DNA from: Pseudomonas sp. GM80
GTDB lineage: Bacteria > Pseudomonadota > Gammaproteobacteria > Pseudomonadales > Pseudomonadaceae
Reading direction: 5' to 3'
DNA length: 37,212 nucleotides
Assembly (NCBI RefSeq): GCF_000282515.1
Contig: NZ_AKJD01000160.1
Location: forward strand, 1-37,212
Within the stretch, counting starts at the first letter, position 1. Each line of letters starts with the position of its first letter. Positions 8,016 to 16,306 of the stretch are shown in pieces. The notes under the pieces are model-generated. The model worked only from the letters and a program-made list of their open reading frames with translations, was not told the DNA's origin and made no database searches. A program made the translations under genes and the position numbers.

Positions 8016-8038
8016 TCTCTAGCACCTGATAAGCCGCC

Positions 8039-8129
8039 ATCGCTGGCAAGCCAGCTCCCACAGTTTTCTTGGGTGTTCACAATATTCGTGATCGACACTT
8101 AACCCTGTGGGAGCTGGCTTGCCAGCGAT
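8039..8129. repeat. REP-like inverted doublet, family C (copy 1)
   Basis: 25-bp perfect arms at 8039-8063 and 8105-8129 contain GCTGGCAAGCCAGCTCCCAC and its complement. It lies between two convergent genes. The same family occurs at 12303-12405. Confidence 0.9.
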
Positions 8130-8145
8130 AGGGCCCTCACAGACG

Positions 8146-9093
8146 CTAAAGATTGCGGCCCCTGATGCGCTTGCTCAGAAACTCGAAATACTCCTCACGC
8201 ATCTCCTCCGTCTCATTCGCCAGATGATGCCGCCCCTCGGCCAGCAGCAATATCTGCGGCCGATCGAACTTCCACTTCATCACTTGCAAATTGTGCTGCC
8301 AGTCGACCGTCATGTCCGCCTGCCCCTGAATGATCAGCGGCCGCCGCGGGCTTTTTTTCGCGTGTTCCACGCGAATGATCCAGCGTGACAGTGCACCTAC
8401 CCACTGGGTCGGCAAGCGTCGCGGCTGCAACGGATCGGCCTGGAGAAACGGCAGGAAATCAGGATCGTTGGAGTTCTCGCTGAAGCGCCGCACGACACCT
8501 CGGACAAAAGGCCGGAGCAGGTAATAACTCAGTTGCGACCACCCCCACGCGCGCGGCCGTACCAATGGCGCCATCAGGATCAACTGACCTTGCGCCGGGC
8601 TGCCCTGACCATGGTTGAGCACGTGATCGACAATAATCGCCCCGCCCGTGCTTTGCCCGAACATGTGCCACGGTTGCGGCAGCGCGATCGACTGCGCTTC
8701 GGCGAACAGGGCTTGCAGGACGTCCTGGTACTCGGAGAAATCGCGAATGCTTGCACGCGGCCCGCTCGACAGGCCATGGCCCGGCAGGTCGCAGGAAATC
8801 ACTGCAAAATCCTGATCCAGCGCCCACTCGATCACATGGCGATAAAGCCCGGTGTGATCGTAGTAACCGTGCAACAGAAACAGCGTCGCCTTGACCTTTT
8901 CCGGCCACCAGCAATGGCTGACCAGCTCATAACCGTCGACTTCGAAACGGCCCATGCCGCGCCAGACATCACGCTCGGGAAAGTCGGTCTGGTAAAAGCG
9001 CTGATAGGCTTTGGCCTCCTCCGACAACGGCTGCCACTCGGCCAAGGGCTTGAGGCTGGCGCGTAATTGATCGGGGTCGAAGGTGGCGGGCAT
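8146..9093 (-). CDS. Alpha/beta hydrolase, monoacylglycerol lipase-like
   Basis: This 315-residue protein of the serine aminopeptidase/lysophospholipase (Hydrolase_4) type has no signal peptide and should be cytosolic. The oxyanion HGYYDHTG is at 75-82, CDLPGHGLSSG at 101-111, and the nucleophile elbow GQSTG at 146-150 with Ser148. An Asp in QGQADMTVDW and a His in EGRHHLANE probably complete the triad near the C-terminus. The family hydrolyses esters of lipids or small acyl compounds, and the substrate is not clear. Its end faces the DUF2059 gene across a REP doublet, and its start is divergent from the DUF6436 gene. Confidence 0.88.
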   Translation of the reverse strand: MPATFDPDQLRASLKPLAEWQPLSEEAKAYQRFYQTDFPERDVWRGMGRFEVDGYELVSHCWWPEKVKATLFLLHGYYDHTGLYRHVIEWALDQDFAVISCDLPGHGLSSGPRASIRDFSEYQDVLQALFAEAQSIALPQPWHMFGQSTGGAIIVDHVLNHGQGSPAQGQLILMAPLVRPRAWGWSQLSYYLLRPFVRGVVRRFSENSNDPDFLPFLQADPLQPRRLPTQWVGALSRWIIRVEHAKKSPRRPLIIQGQADMTVDWQHNLQVMKWKFDRPQILLLAEGRHHLANETEEMREEYFEFLSKRIRGRNL

Positions 9094-9191
9094 AAGCGGT
9101 TCCAGAGCGGTAAACAGACTTTATCGGCCTGCGATATTCATCTGTAGTGACAGACATGGCAAGCTAGCCGACCTCTTCGGGATCGAAAACC

Positions 9192-9770
9192 ATGCGTTCG
9201 CCCTACCGCACCGCACTGTTTGCCAGCCTGCTCGCGCTGATCTGCGCCGGGGTGCTGTGGGCGGCGTACGACTGGTTTCAGGGGCGATACCTGCGCGCGT
9301 TCAGCGAACACACCGCGGTATTTTCCGGCGATCCGCTGCGCCTGCCCGACGATCTCGCCGGCCCCGGCAATATCCGCCTGGTGCACTTCTGGGACCCGGC
9401 CTGCCCGTGCAACGTCGGCAATCAACAGCACCTGAGCGAGATGGTCGAGCACTTCAGCGCCAGGGGTGTCGAGTTCTTCGCGGTGCAAAGAGCGGGCAGC
9501 CACGGCCAGTTGCCGGCCACACTCAGTAGCCTGAAAACCATCACGGTGTTGCCCGGTTCCGAACAGGTGCCCGCCAGCCCGGCCGTGGCGATCTGGGATC
9601 GCAGCGGCAAACTGGCGTACTTCGGCCCTTACAGCGAAGGCCTGACCTGCAACTCCAGCAACAGCTTCATTGAACCGATCCTCAATGCCCTGACGGACGA
9701 TCGCCCGGTCGACGCCACGCACACGCTGGCCGTCGGTTGCTATTGCCCGTGGCCGGTGGAGACGAAGTAA
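9192..9770 (+). CDS. Membrane-anchored thioredoxin-like protein (DUF6436)
   Basis: This 192-residue protein has an N-terminal hydrophobic segment (about 8-27) that would anchor or export it. It has a thioredoxin-fold core with IRLVHFWDPACPCNVGNQQHL, in which CPC (C71, C73) replaces the usual CXXC. ASPAVAIWDRSGKLAYFGPYSEG is the cis-Pro and central strand region. Two further cysteines occur in the C-terminal VGCYCPWP. The CXC motif suggests a disulfide or metal-related role in the periplasm, which is inference. It ends about 100 bp before the acylase gene on the same strand. Confidence 0.78.
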   Translation: MRSPYRTALFASLLALICAGVLWAAYDWFQGRYLRAFSEHTAVFSGDPLRLPDDLAGPGNIRLVHFWDPACPCNVGNQQHLSEMVEHFSARGVEFFAVQRAGSHGQLPATLSSLKTITVLPGSEQVPASPAVAIWDRSGKLAYFGPYSEGLTCNSSNSFIEPILNALTDDRPVDATHTLAVGCYCPWPVETK

Positions 9771-9872
9771 GGCATTCCGGACTTTTCAAGGACAGCGCTG
9801 CACGGCACGGACGGTCTGTGCTAATTGTTTGCAGCCCGACGGGCGGCAATCCCGCCTGCACAAGGAGTCGCC

Positions 9873-12284
9873 ATGAAACGCGTGTTCACCGTTCTTGCCT
9901 TGCTCATTGTTGTTTTGCTCTGCGCCGGGGGCTGGTACGTCTACAGCAAACAACCGACGCGACAGGGCCAGGTGGAACTGCGCAACCTGCAGGGTTCGGT
10001 GACCGTGCGCTACGACGAACGCGGCGTACCGCACATCCGCGCCGAGAACGAAACCGACCTCTACCGCGCCCTCGGCTATGTGCATGCCCAGGATCGCCTG
10101 TTCCAGATGGAAAGCGTGCGCCGCCTCGCCCGAGGCGAACTGGCCGAAGTGCTCGGGCCGAAGCTGCTCGACACCGACAAACTGTTCCGCAGCCTGCGCA
10201 TCCGCGAGCGCGCTGCCAGTTATGTCGCCAGCCTCGACAAGCAGTCGCCGGCGTGGAAGGGCCTGCAAGCCTATCTGGATGGCATCAACCAATATCAGGA
10301 CACCCACGCTGCGCCGATCGAGTTTGACGTGCTGGGCATCCCCAAGCGGCCGTTCACCGCGGAGGACAGCATCAGCGTCGCCGGCTACATGGCTTACAGC
10401 TTTGCCGCGGCGTTTCGCACCGAACCGCTGTTGACCTATGTGCGCGATCAACTCGGCGCCGATTATCTCAACGTCTTCGACCTCGACTGGCAGGCCAAAG
10501 GCGTGCTGGCCAACGGTCACGCCCAACAGACGCCAGCCCTCGCCGCTGGCGACTGGCAAGACCTCAACGCCCTCGCCCGCCTCAGCGAACAGGCGTTGAT
10601 CGACAACGGCTTGCCGCAGTTCGAAGGCAGCAACGCCTGGGTGATTGCCGGCAGCCGCAGCCAGAGCGGCAAACCGCTGTTGGCTGGCGACCCCCACATT
10701 CGTTTCTCGGTGCCGTCGGTGTGGTACGAAGCGCAATTGTCGGCGCCGGGGTTTGAGTTGTACGGCCACCATCAGGCGCTGGTGCCCTTCGCGTTTCTGG
10801 GGCATAACCTCGATTTCGGCTGGAGCCTGACCATGTTCCAGAACGACGATCTGGACCTGATCGCCGAGAAGGTCAACCCGGACAACCCCAATCAGGTCTG
10901 GTATCGCGGCCAGTGGACAGACATGGTCAGCAGCGAGCAGCAAATCAATGTGAAGGGCCAGTCACCGGTGACCATCACCCTGCGCCAGTCGCCCCACGGC
11001 CCGATCGTCAACGATGCACTGGGATCTGCTGCCGGGAAGACACCGATTGCGATGTGGTGGGCCTTCCTCGAAACACCCAATCCGATTCTCGAAGGCTTCT
11101 ACCAACTCAACCGCGCCGACACGTTGGCCAAAGCCCGCGCCGCGGCGGCGAAAGTGCAGGCACCGGGGTTGAACCTGGTGTACGCCAACGCCAAGGGCGA
11201 CATCGCCTGGTGGGCCTCGGCGTTACTGCCCAAGCGTCCGGCCGGAGTACGGCCGGAATTCATTCTCGACGGCAGCAGCAATCAGGCCGACAAGGACGGC
11301 TTCTACCCGTTCAGCGCCAACCCGCAGGAAGAAAACCCGGCGCGCGGCTACATCGTCTCGGCCAACTTCCAGCCGCTGTCGCCGACCGGCATGGAGATCC
11401 CCGGTTACTACAACCTCGCCGATCGCGGCCAGCAGCTTAATCGTCAACTCGGCGACAAGAGCGTGAAGTGGACCAACGAGGCGAATCAGAAGCTGCAACT
11501 CGGTACGGCAACCGGTTACGGCCCGCGTCTGCTGGCGCCGTTGCTGCCGGTATTGCGTGAAGTGGTGAGCGATCCGGCACAGCTGAAACTGGTCGAGCAA
11601 CTGGCGCAATGGCCGGGCGACTATCCGCTGGACTCGGTCAGTGCGACGGTGTTCAACCAGTTCCTCTACGACCTTGCCGACGCGGCGATGCGTGATGAGT
11701 TGGGCAATGACTTTTTCGACACGCTGCTGTCGACGCGAGTGATCGATGCGGCGCTGCCACGTCTGGCGGCAAACGCTGATTCGCCGTGGTGGGACAACCG
11801 CAACACGCCGGCCAAAGAGACCCGCGCCGATGTCGTGCGCGCGGCGTGGGCAGCGAGCATGGCCCATCTGCAGCTGACCCTCGGCGACGATGTGACCGGA
11901 TGGCAATGGGGCGCGGCGCACACGCTGACGCACGGGCATCCGCTGGGGCAGCAGAAGCCGCTGGATCGCCTTTTCAATGTCGGGCCATTTGCGGCGCCGG
12001 GCAGTCATGAAGTGCCAAATAATCTTTCCGCAAGGATCGGCCCGGCGCCGTGGCCGGTGACGTACGGGCCGTCGACGCGGCGGCTGGTCGACTTCGCCGA
12101 TCCGGCGCATGCGCTGACGATCAACCCGGTGGGCCAGAGCGGCGTGCCGTTCGACAGTCACTATGACGATCAGGCTGAGGCGTATGTCGACGGGATGTAT
12201 GTGCAGGCGCATTTCAGCGAGGAAGAGGTGACGGCGAATACGCGCAGTACCTTGAAGCTGTTGCCGGCGCGGGCGGCGCAGTAG
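9873..12284 (+). CDS. hacB: Ntn-hydrolase acylase, penicillin / acyl-homoserine lactone acylase family
   Basis: This 803-residue protein has an N-terminal export segment (about 3-23). The frame is open to 9825, but AAGGAG at 9862-9867 sets the ATG at 9873. The alpha-subunit region carries VRYDERGVPHIRAENETDLYRALGYVHAQDRLFQME. The autocleavage site is FEGSNAW, so Ser253 should become the N-terminal nucleophile of the beta chain. Later family blocks include AGDPHI, GHNLDFGWSLTMFQNDDLDL and SPHGPIV. These enzymes mature by self-cleavage in the periplasm and hydrolyse amide bonds. Its place between serA and the spu genes matches PAO1 PA0305 (HacB), an acyl-homoserine lactone acylase. Quorum-signal degradation is therefore likely but inferred from synteny. 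QuiP is the closest alternative name. Confidence 0.85.
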   Translation: MKRVFTVLALLIVVLLCAGGWYVYSKQPTRQGQVELRNLQGSVTVRYDERGVPHIRAENETDLYRALGYVHAQDRLFQMESVRRLARGELAEVLGPKLLDTDKLFRSLRIRERAASYVASLDKQSPAWKGLQAYLDGINQYQDTHAAPIEFDVLGIPKRPFTAEDSISVAGYMAYSFAAAFRTEPLLTYVRDQLGADYLNVFDLDWQAKGVLANGHAQQTPALAAGDWQDLNALARLSEQALIDNGLPQFEGSNAWVIAGSRSQSGKPLLAGDPHIRFSVPSVWYEAQLSAPGFELYGHHQALVPFAFLGHNLDFGWSLTMFQNDDLDLIAEKVNPDNPNQVWYRGQWTDMVSSEQQINVKGQSPVTITLRQSPHGPIVNDALGSAAGKTPIAMWWAFLETPNPILEGFYQLNRADTLAKARAAAAKVQAPGLNLVYANAKGDIAWWASALLPKRPAGVRPEFILDGSSNQADKDGFYPFSANPQEENPARGYIVSANFQPLSPTGMEIPGYYNLADRGQQLNRQLGDKSVKWTNEANQKLQLGTATGYGPRLLAPLLPVLREVVSDPAQLKLVEQLAQWPGDYPLDSVSATVFNQFLYDLADAAMRDELGNDFFDTLLSTRVIDAALPRLAANADSPWWDNRNTPAKETRADVVRAAWAASMAHLQLTLGDDVTGWQWGAAHTLTHGHPLGQQKPLDRLFNVGPFAAPGSHEVPNNLSARIGPAPWPVTYGPSTRRLVDFADPAHALTINPVGQSGVPFDSHYDDQAEAYVDGMYVQAHFSEEEVTANTRSTLKLLPARAAQ

Positions 12285-12302
12285 TTTTGCGCTGATAGAA
12301 CA

Positions 12303-12405
12303 GGCCTCATCGCTGGCAAGCCAGCTCCCACAGGGTTTTGCGTCGATCACAAATCATGTGAACTCCAGAGAAACCTGTGGGAGCTGGCTTGCCAGCGATG
12401 AGGCC
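12303..12405. repeat. REP-like inverted doublet, family C (copy 2)
   Basis: 32-bp arms at 12303-12334 and 12374-12405 are perfectly complementary. The core is the same as at 8039-8129. It lies between the convergent hacB and GlxA-type genes. Confidence 0.9.
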
Positions 12406-12425
12406 CTGAAGAGCAGCACACAACC

Positions 12426-13391
12426 TCAGAGTAGCACCGCAAAATTCAGCCGAAACTGCTGCGGTGTCACGCCCAAGCGGCGGTTGAACACGCTGCGCAT
12501 ATGCTGCGCATCACGAAACCCGCACTGATACGCCACGGTCTTCAACGGCGCCGTGGTGCTTTCGAGCATCACCCGCGCCGCATCCACCCGTGCCTGCTCG
12601 ACAAACTCCGCCGGCGTCACCTTCGCCTCCCGAGCAAACACCCGGGAGAAATTGCGCGCACTCATGTTCGCCGCATTGGCCAGATCGGCAATGGTCAGAT
12701 CGCCGGTGAGATTGGCCAGCACGTACAACTGCACCATCGCCACCGCCGATGTCGGCTCCGCATGCGGCGTGAGGAACGGACTGAACTGCGACTGCCCGCC
12801 CGAACGCTGGGTGAACACCACCAGCCGCTTGGCAACGCTCAAAGCCACTTCAGCACCGTGATCACGCGCCAGCAGATACAACGACAGATCGATCCCCGCC
12901 GTGACCCCGGCCGAGGTGTAGAGCGTGCCGTCCTCGACGTACAACCGATCGGCTTCGACGTGGGTTGACGGGCATAACTGCGCCAACGCCTCGGCATCGT
13001 TCCAGTGCGTGGTCACGGTGCGCCCTTCCAGCAACCCTGCGCGCGCCAGCATGAAGGCGCCATTGCAGATCGAGCCGAAGCGCTTGGCCCGTGCGCAAGC
13101 TTCGCGCAGCCAGCTGTCGAAGACGCTGCCGAAATCCATGAATGGCAGCTGCGGGCCACCGGCGACCAGCAGCAGGTCATAGGCGTCGAGTGCTTCGCTG
13201 AAATGGCGATGGGCGTTGAGGATCAAGCCGTTGGAACAGGCCATCGGTGTTTTTTCCAGGCCGATCACTTCGAGCCGATAGTGATCTTCCGGCGCGAGAA
13301 AGCGGTTGGCTTCGGCGAACACATCCATGGGGCCGGTGACGTCGAGCGACTGCACGCCTACGAACACCACGATGGCGATGGTTTTATTCAT
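12426..13391 (-). CDS. GlxA-family transcriptional regulator (DJ-1/PfpI + AraC)
   Basis: This 321-residue regulator has two domains. Residues 1-190 form a DJ-1/PfpI-like fold with the elbow SICNGAFMLARAGLL, whose cysteine is C109. Residues about 215-320 form an AraC double helix-turn-helix (TIADLANAANMSARNFSRVFAREAKVTPAEFVEQAR, then TVAYQCGFRDAQHMRSVFNRRLGVTPQQFR). Family members activate catabolic genes such as those for glycine betaine, carnitine or arginine, but the ligand here is unknown. AGGGGA precedes the ATG. It is divergent from the HD-domain hydrolase gene and is the natural candidate for its control. Confidence 0.92.
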   Translation of the reverse strand: MNKTIAIVVFVGVQSLDVTGPMDVFAEANRFLAPEDHYRLEVIGLEKTPMACSNGLILNAHRHFSEALDAYDLLLVAGGPQLPFMDFGSVFDSWLREACARAKRFGSICNGAFMLARAGLLEGRTVTTHWNDAEALAQLCPSTHVEADRLYVEDGTLYTSAGVTAGIDLSLYLLARDHGAEVALSVAKRLVVFTQRSGGQSQFSPFLTPHAEPTSAVAMVQLYVLANLTGDLTIADLANAANMSARNFSRVFAREAKVTPAEFVEQARVDAARVMLESTTAPLKTVAYQCGFRDAQHMRSVFNRRLGVTPQQFRLNFAVLL

Positions 13392-13414
13392 GTTTTTGAA
13401 GTCCCCTGTAACCC

Positions 13415-13546
13415 TGTGGCGAGGGGATTTATCCCCGTTGGGTTGCGAAGCAGCCCCAAGACCCTACACCTCGTTGTGTCAGGCAGTCTTCATGGCTGGA
13501 TTTACGACTGCTGCGCAGCCGAACGGGGATAAATCCCCTCGCCACA
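13415..13546. repeat. REP-like inverted doublet, family A (copy 2)
   Basis: 25-bp arms lie at about 13415-13439 and 13522-13546, with a long 80-bp centre. This copy lies inside the 306-bp divergent region between the GlxA-type regulator and the HD-domain gene, unlike most copies, which sit between gene ends. Apart from it I see no other structure in that region. Confidence 0.85.
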
Positions 13547-13697
13547 ATGGCTGGCATTCCGACCTGTGAAGGGCAGTTGGCACGATTTGCAGGTGGATTG
13601 GCAAGGATCGCAGCCATGCAGCGATTGTTCGCTTTCAGCGCCGGGAACAGACTTGACTCCTCAGCGCCACGACGGCGTTTCAGTGAGGAAACCTCCC

Positions 13698-14339
13698 ATG
13701 AGCACGACCATTGCCGGCATCAAAATCCCTGACAGCGCCCTCGCTCGCGCCACCACCGATTACATCCGTGACATCGAGTCCGACCTGCTTTACCACCATT
13801 CGCGCCGGGTATTTCTGTTCGGCGCACTGAGCGGTGAGCGTCAGCAACTGGCTTACGATCCGGAGCTGCTCTATGTCGGCGCAATGTTCCACGACCTCGG
13901 TCTGGTCGAAGGTCATCGCAGCGCTGACGAGCGTTTTGAAGTGGACGGCGCCAACGCGGCGGCGGCGTTTCTCAAGCCGTACGGTTTGAGCGATGACGAC
14001 ATCGAGCAAGTCTGGTTATCGATTGCCCTGCACACTACGCCGGGCGTGCCGAAGCATTTGCGGCCGACCGTGGCGCTGGTGACGGCGGGTGTCGAGATGG
14101 ATGTGTTGGGGATGGATTACGCGGCGTTCAGCACCGTGCAACGGGAGGCGGTGGTGCATGCGCACCCGCGTGGGGAAGGTTTCAAGGAATGCATCATCTG
14201 CGCGTTTGCCGATGGCTTGCGTCATCGTCCGCAGACCACATTTGGCAATGTGAAGACCGATGTGCTGAAGGATCAGGAGCCGGGGTTCAAACCGATGAAC
14301 TTCGTAGAAGTCATCCGCAATTCCCCTTGGACTGCCTAA
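13698..14339 (+). CDS. HD-domain hydrolase, cyanamide hydratase-like
   Basis: This 213-residue cytosolic protein of the HD superfamily has metal ligands visible as YHHSRRVFLFG (H34) and GAMFHDLGLVEGH (H65, D66). A further IALHTTPGVP histidine and an Asp in the helical C-terminal half complete the pattern. Fungal cyanamide hydratases and related bacterial proteins share the HSxRVFxFG pattern. The true substrate in Pseudomonas is not established. The frame is open upstream, but GAGGAA at 13685-13690 fixes the ATG at 13698. It is divergent from the GlxA-type regulator. A role in metabolising a small nitrogen compound, controlled by that regulator, is a reasonable inference. Confidence 0.85.
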   Translation: MSTTIAGIKIPDSALARATTDYIRDIESDLLYHHSRRVFLFGALSGERQQLAYDPELLYVGAMFHDLGLVEGHRSADERFEVDGANAAAAFLKPYGLSDDDIEQVWLSIALHTTPGVPKHLRPTVALVTAGVEMDVLGMDYAAFSTVQREAVVHAHPRGEGFKECIICAFADGLRHRPQTTFGNVKTDVLKDQEPGFKPMNFVEVIRNSPWTA

Positions 14340-14361
14340 AACCAGATTTGAAACTGGCCCC

Positions 14362-14468
14362 TGTCGCGAGGGGATTTATCCCCGTTGGGTTGCGAAGCGA
14401 CCCCTCTTTTGATTCAAAAAAGAAGGGGCCTGCTGCGCAGTCCAACGGGGATAAATCCCCTCGCCACA
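14362..14468. repeat. REP-like inverted doublet, family A (copy 3)
   Basis: 27-bp arms at 14362-14388 and 14442-14468 match apart from one G/C difference (TGTCGCG against TGTGGCG). An inner hairpin, CCCCTCTTTT with AAAAGAAGGGG around GATTC, lies at about 14401-14428. It is located between convergent genes (HD hydrolase and spuH). Confidence 0.87.
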
Positions 14469-14498
14469 AAGGCTTCATCGCCAATGTCCGGATATGGC

Positions 14499-15389
14499 TT
14501 ACGCCGCTTCCGGCGAAGGCGCCCGGCGTACGTCCGGTTGTTTCCACGAATCGGCAGCGCTTTCTTCGATGGCTTGCTGGATGGCTTTCTTGCGGGCTTC
14601 TTCGGCGCGTCGGCTGAAGAACCAGACCATGAAGGTCACGATCGATACCGCCAGCAGAATCAGACTCGCCACCGCGTTGATCTCAGGCTTCACGCCCAGA
14701 CGCACCGCCGAGAACACTTCCATTGGCAGGGTCGTCGAACCCGGGCCGGAGACGAAGCTCGCCAGCACCAGGTCATCCAGCGACAACGCGAACGACATCA
14801 TGCCGCCCGCCGCCAGCGACGGCGCAATCATCGGGATGGTGATCAGGAAGAACACCTTCCACGGCCGCGCGCCCAGATCCATCGCCGCTTCTTCGATCGA
14901 CAGGTCCAGCTCCCGCAGACGCGCCGACACCACCACCGCTACATACGCCGCACAGAATGTGGTGTGAGCGATCCAGATGGTGACGATGCCACGTTCCTGC
15001 GGCCAGCCGATCATCTGCGCCATGGCCACGAACAACAGCAACAGGGACAGACCGGTGATCACTTCCGGCATCACCAACGGCGCGGTCACCAGGCCGCCAA
15101 ACAGCGTGCGGCCCTTGAAGCGGGTGATGCGCGTCAGCACGAATGCCGCCAGCGTACCCAGCGCCACCGCGGCAACCGCGGTGTAGCAGGCAATTTCCAG
15201 CGAGCGCAGCACCGAGCCCATCAGTTGTGTGTTGTCGAGCAGGCCGACGTACCACTTGATCGACCAGCCGCCCCATACCGTCACCAGTTTGGAGGCGTTG
15301 AACGAGTAGATCACCAGGATCAGCATCGGCAGGTAGATGAACAACAGACCGATGACCAGCATCAGGCTGGAGAAACGGATGCGCTTCAT
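14499..15389 (-). CDS. spuH: Polyamine ABC transporter permease
   Basis: This 296-residue inner-membrane protein of the PotI type has about six hydrophobic segments. The EAA loop that contacts the ATPase is seen as SIEEAAMDLGARPWKVFFLITIPMI. It is the second permease of the putrescine/spermidine importer and the last gene of the operon. Its start overlaps the stop of spuG by 4 bp (ATGA, 15386-15389), which implies translational coupling. The C-terminal extension (KKAIQQAIEESAADSWKQPDVRR) is hydrophilic and longer than in E. coli PotI. Confidence 0.95.
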   Translation of the reverse strand: MKRIRFSSLMLVIGLLFIYLPMLILVIYSFNASKLVTVWGGWSIKWYVGLLDNTQLMGSVLRSLEIACYTAVAAVALGTLAAFVLTRITRFKGRTLFGGLVTAPLVMPEVITGLSLLLLFVAMAQMIGWPQERGIVTIWIAHTTFCAAYVAVVVSARLRELDLSIEEAAMDLGARPWKVFFLITIPMIAPSLAAGGMMSFALSLDDLVLASFVSGPGSTTLPMEVFSAVRLGVKPEINAVASLILLAVSIVTFMVWFFSRRAEEARKKAIQQAIEESAADSWKQPDVRRAPSPEAA

Positions 15390-16306
15390 TCTTTGCCCTC
15401 CATTTCTTTGGCCTGACTACGGTTGAACAGAATGATCGGCACAATCAGGATCGCCAGCATCACCACTGCCAGCGCGGACGCTACCGGCCAGTCACGGTTG
15501 TTGAAGAACTCTTGCCAGAGCACTTTACCGATCATCAGGGTTTCCGGACCGCCGAGCAGTTCCGGGATCACGAACTCACCGACCACCGGGATGAACACCA
15601 GCATGCAGCCTGCAATAATCCCGTTCTTGGACAGTGGAATGGTGATTTTCCAGAAGCTGTTGAAGGTGCTCGAACCGAGGTCGGAAGCGGCTTCCAGCAA
15701 GCTTTGATCGTGCTTCACCAGGTTGGCGTACAGCGGCAGGATCATGAACGGCAGGTACGAGTAAACCACGCCGATGTACACCGCAAGGTTGGTGTTGAGG
15801 ATCTGCAGCGGCTCGTCGATAAACCCCATGCTCATCAGGAAACCATTGAGCAGGCCGTTGTTGCTGAGGATGCCCATCCACGCGTAAACGCGGATCAGAA
15901 TCGCCGTCCAGGTCGGCATCATGATCAGCAGCACCAGCACCGTTTGCATCTCTTTACGCGCGGTGGCGATGGCGTAGGCCATCGGGTAGCCGATGACCAG
16001 ACAGAGGATGGTGCTGATCAGCGCCATCTTCAACGAGCCGAGGTAAGCGGCGATGTACAACTCGTCGCCGGCCAGCATCGAGTAGTTGCCCAGGTTCAGC
16101 AGCAGTTGCAACTTCTGCTCGGCGTAGGTGTAGATCTCGGTGTACGGCGGGATCGCCACGTCGGCTTCGGCAAAACTGATCTTCAGGACGATGAAGAACG
16201 GCAACATGAAGAACAGGAACAGCCAGATGAACGGGACCCCGATGACCAACTGCCGGCCATTGGGGATTATTCGGTTGAGGCGGCGTTTGAATTTGCGCAT
16301 GTTCAT
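15386..16306 (-). CDS. spuG: Polyamine ABC transporter permease
   Basis: This 306-residue PotH-type permease begins with a basic cytosolic N-terminus (MNMRKFKRRLNRIIPNGRQ) and has six predicted membrane segments. The EAA motif is in LLEAASDLGSSTFNSFWKITIPLS. It forms the membrane channel with SpuH. The start overlaps spuF by 4 bp (16303-16306) and the end overlaps spuH by 4 bp, so the three genes are one translationally coupled unit. Confidence 0.95.
   Translation of the reverse strand: MNMRKFKRRLNRIIPNGRQLVIGVPFIWLFLFFMLPFFIVLKISFAEADVAIPPYTEIYTYAEQKLQLLLNLGNYSMLAGDELYIAAYLGSLKMALISTILCLVIGYPMAYAIATARKEMQTVLVLLIMMPTWTAILIRVYAWMGILSNNGLLNGFLMSMGFIDEPLQILNTNLAVYIGVVYSYLPFMILPLYANLVKHDQSLLEAASDLGSSTFNSFWKITIPLSKNGIIAGCMLVFIPVVGEFVIPELLGGPETLMIGKVLWQEFFNNRDWPVASALAVVMLAILIVPIILFNRSQAKEMEGKE

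Noticed and set aside
13306..13569. Short frames across family A REP elements (recurring GFIPVG-type peptides)
   Set aside because: The same peptide appears wherever the repeat occurs, so it is translated repeat sequence and not a gene family.
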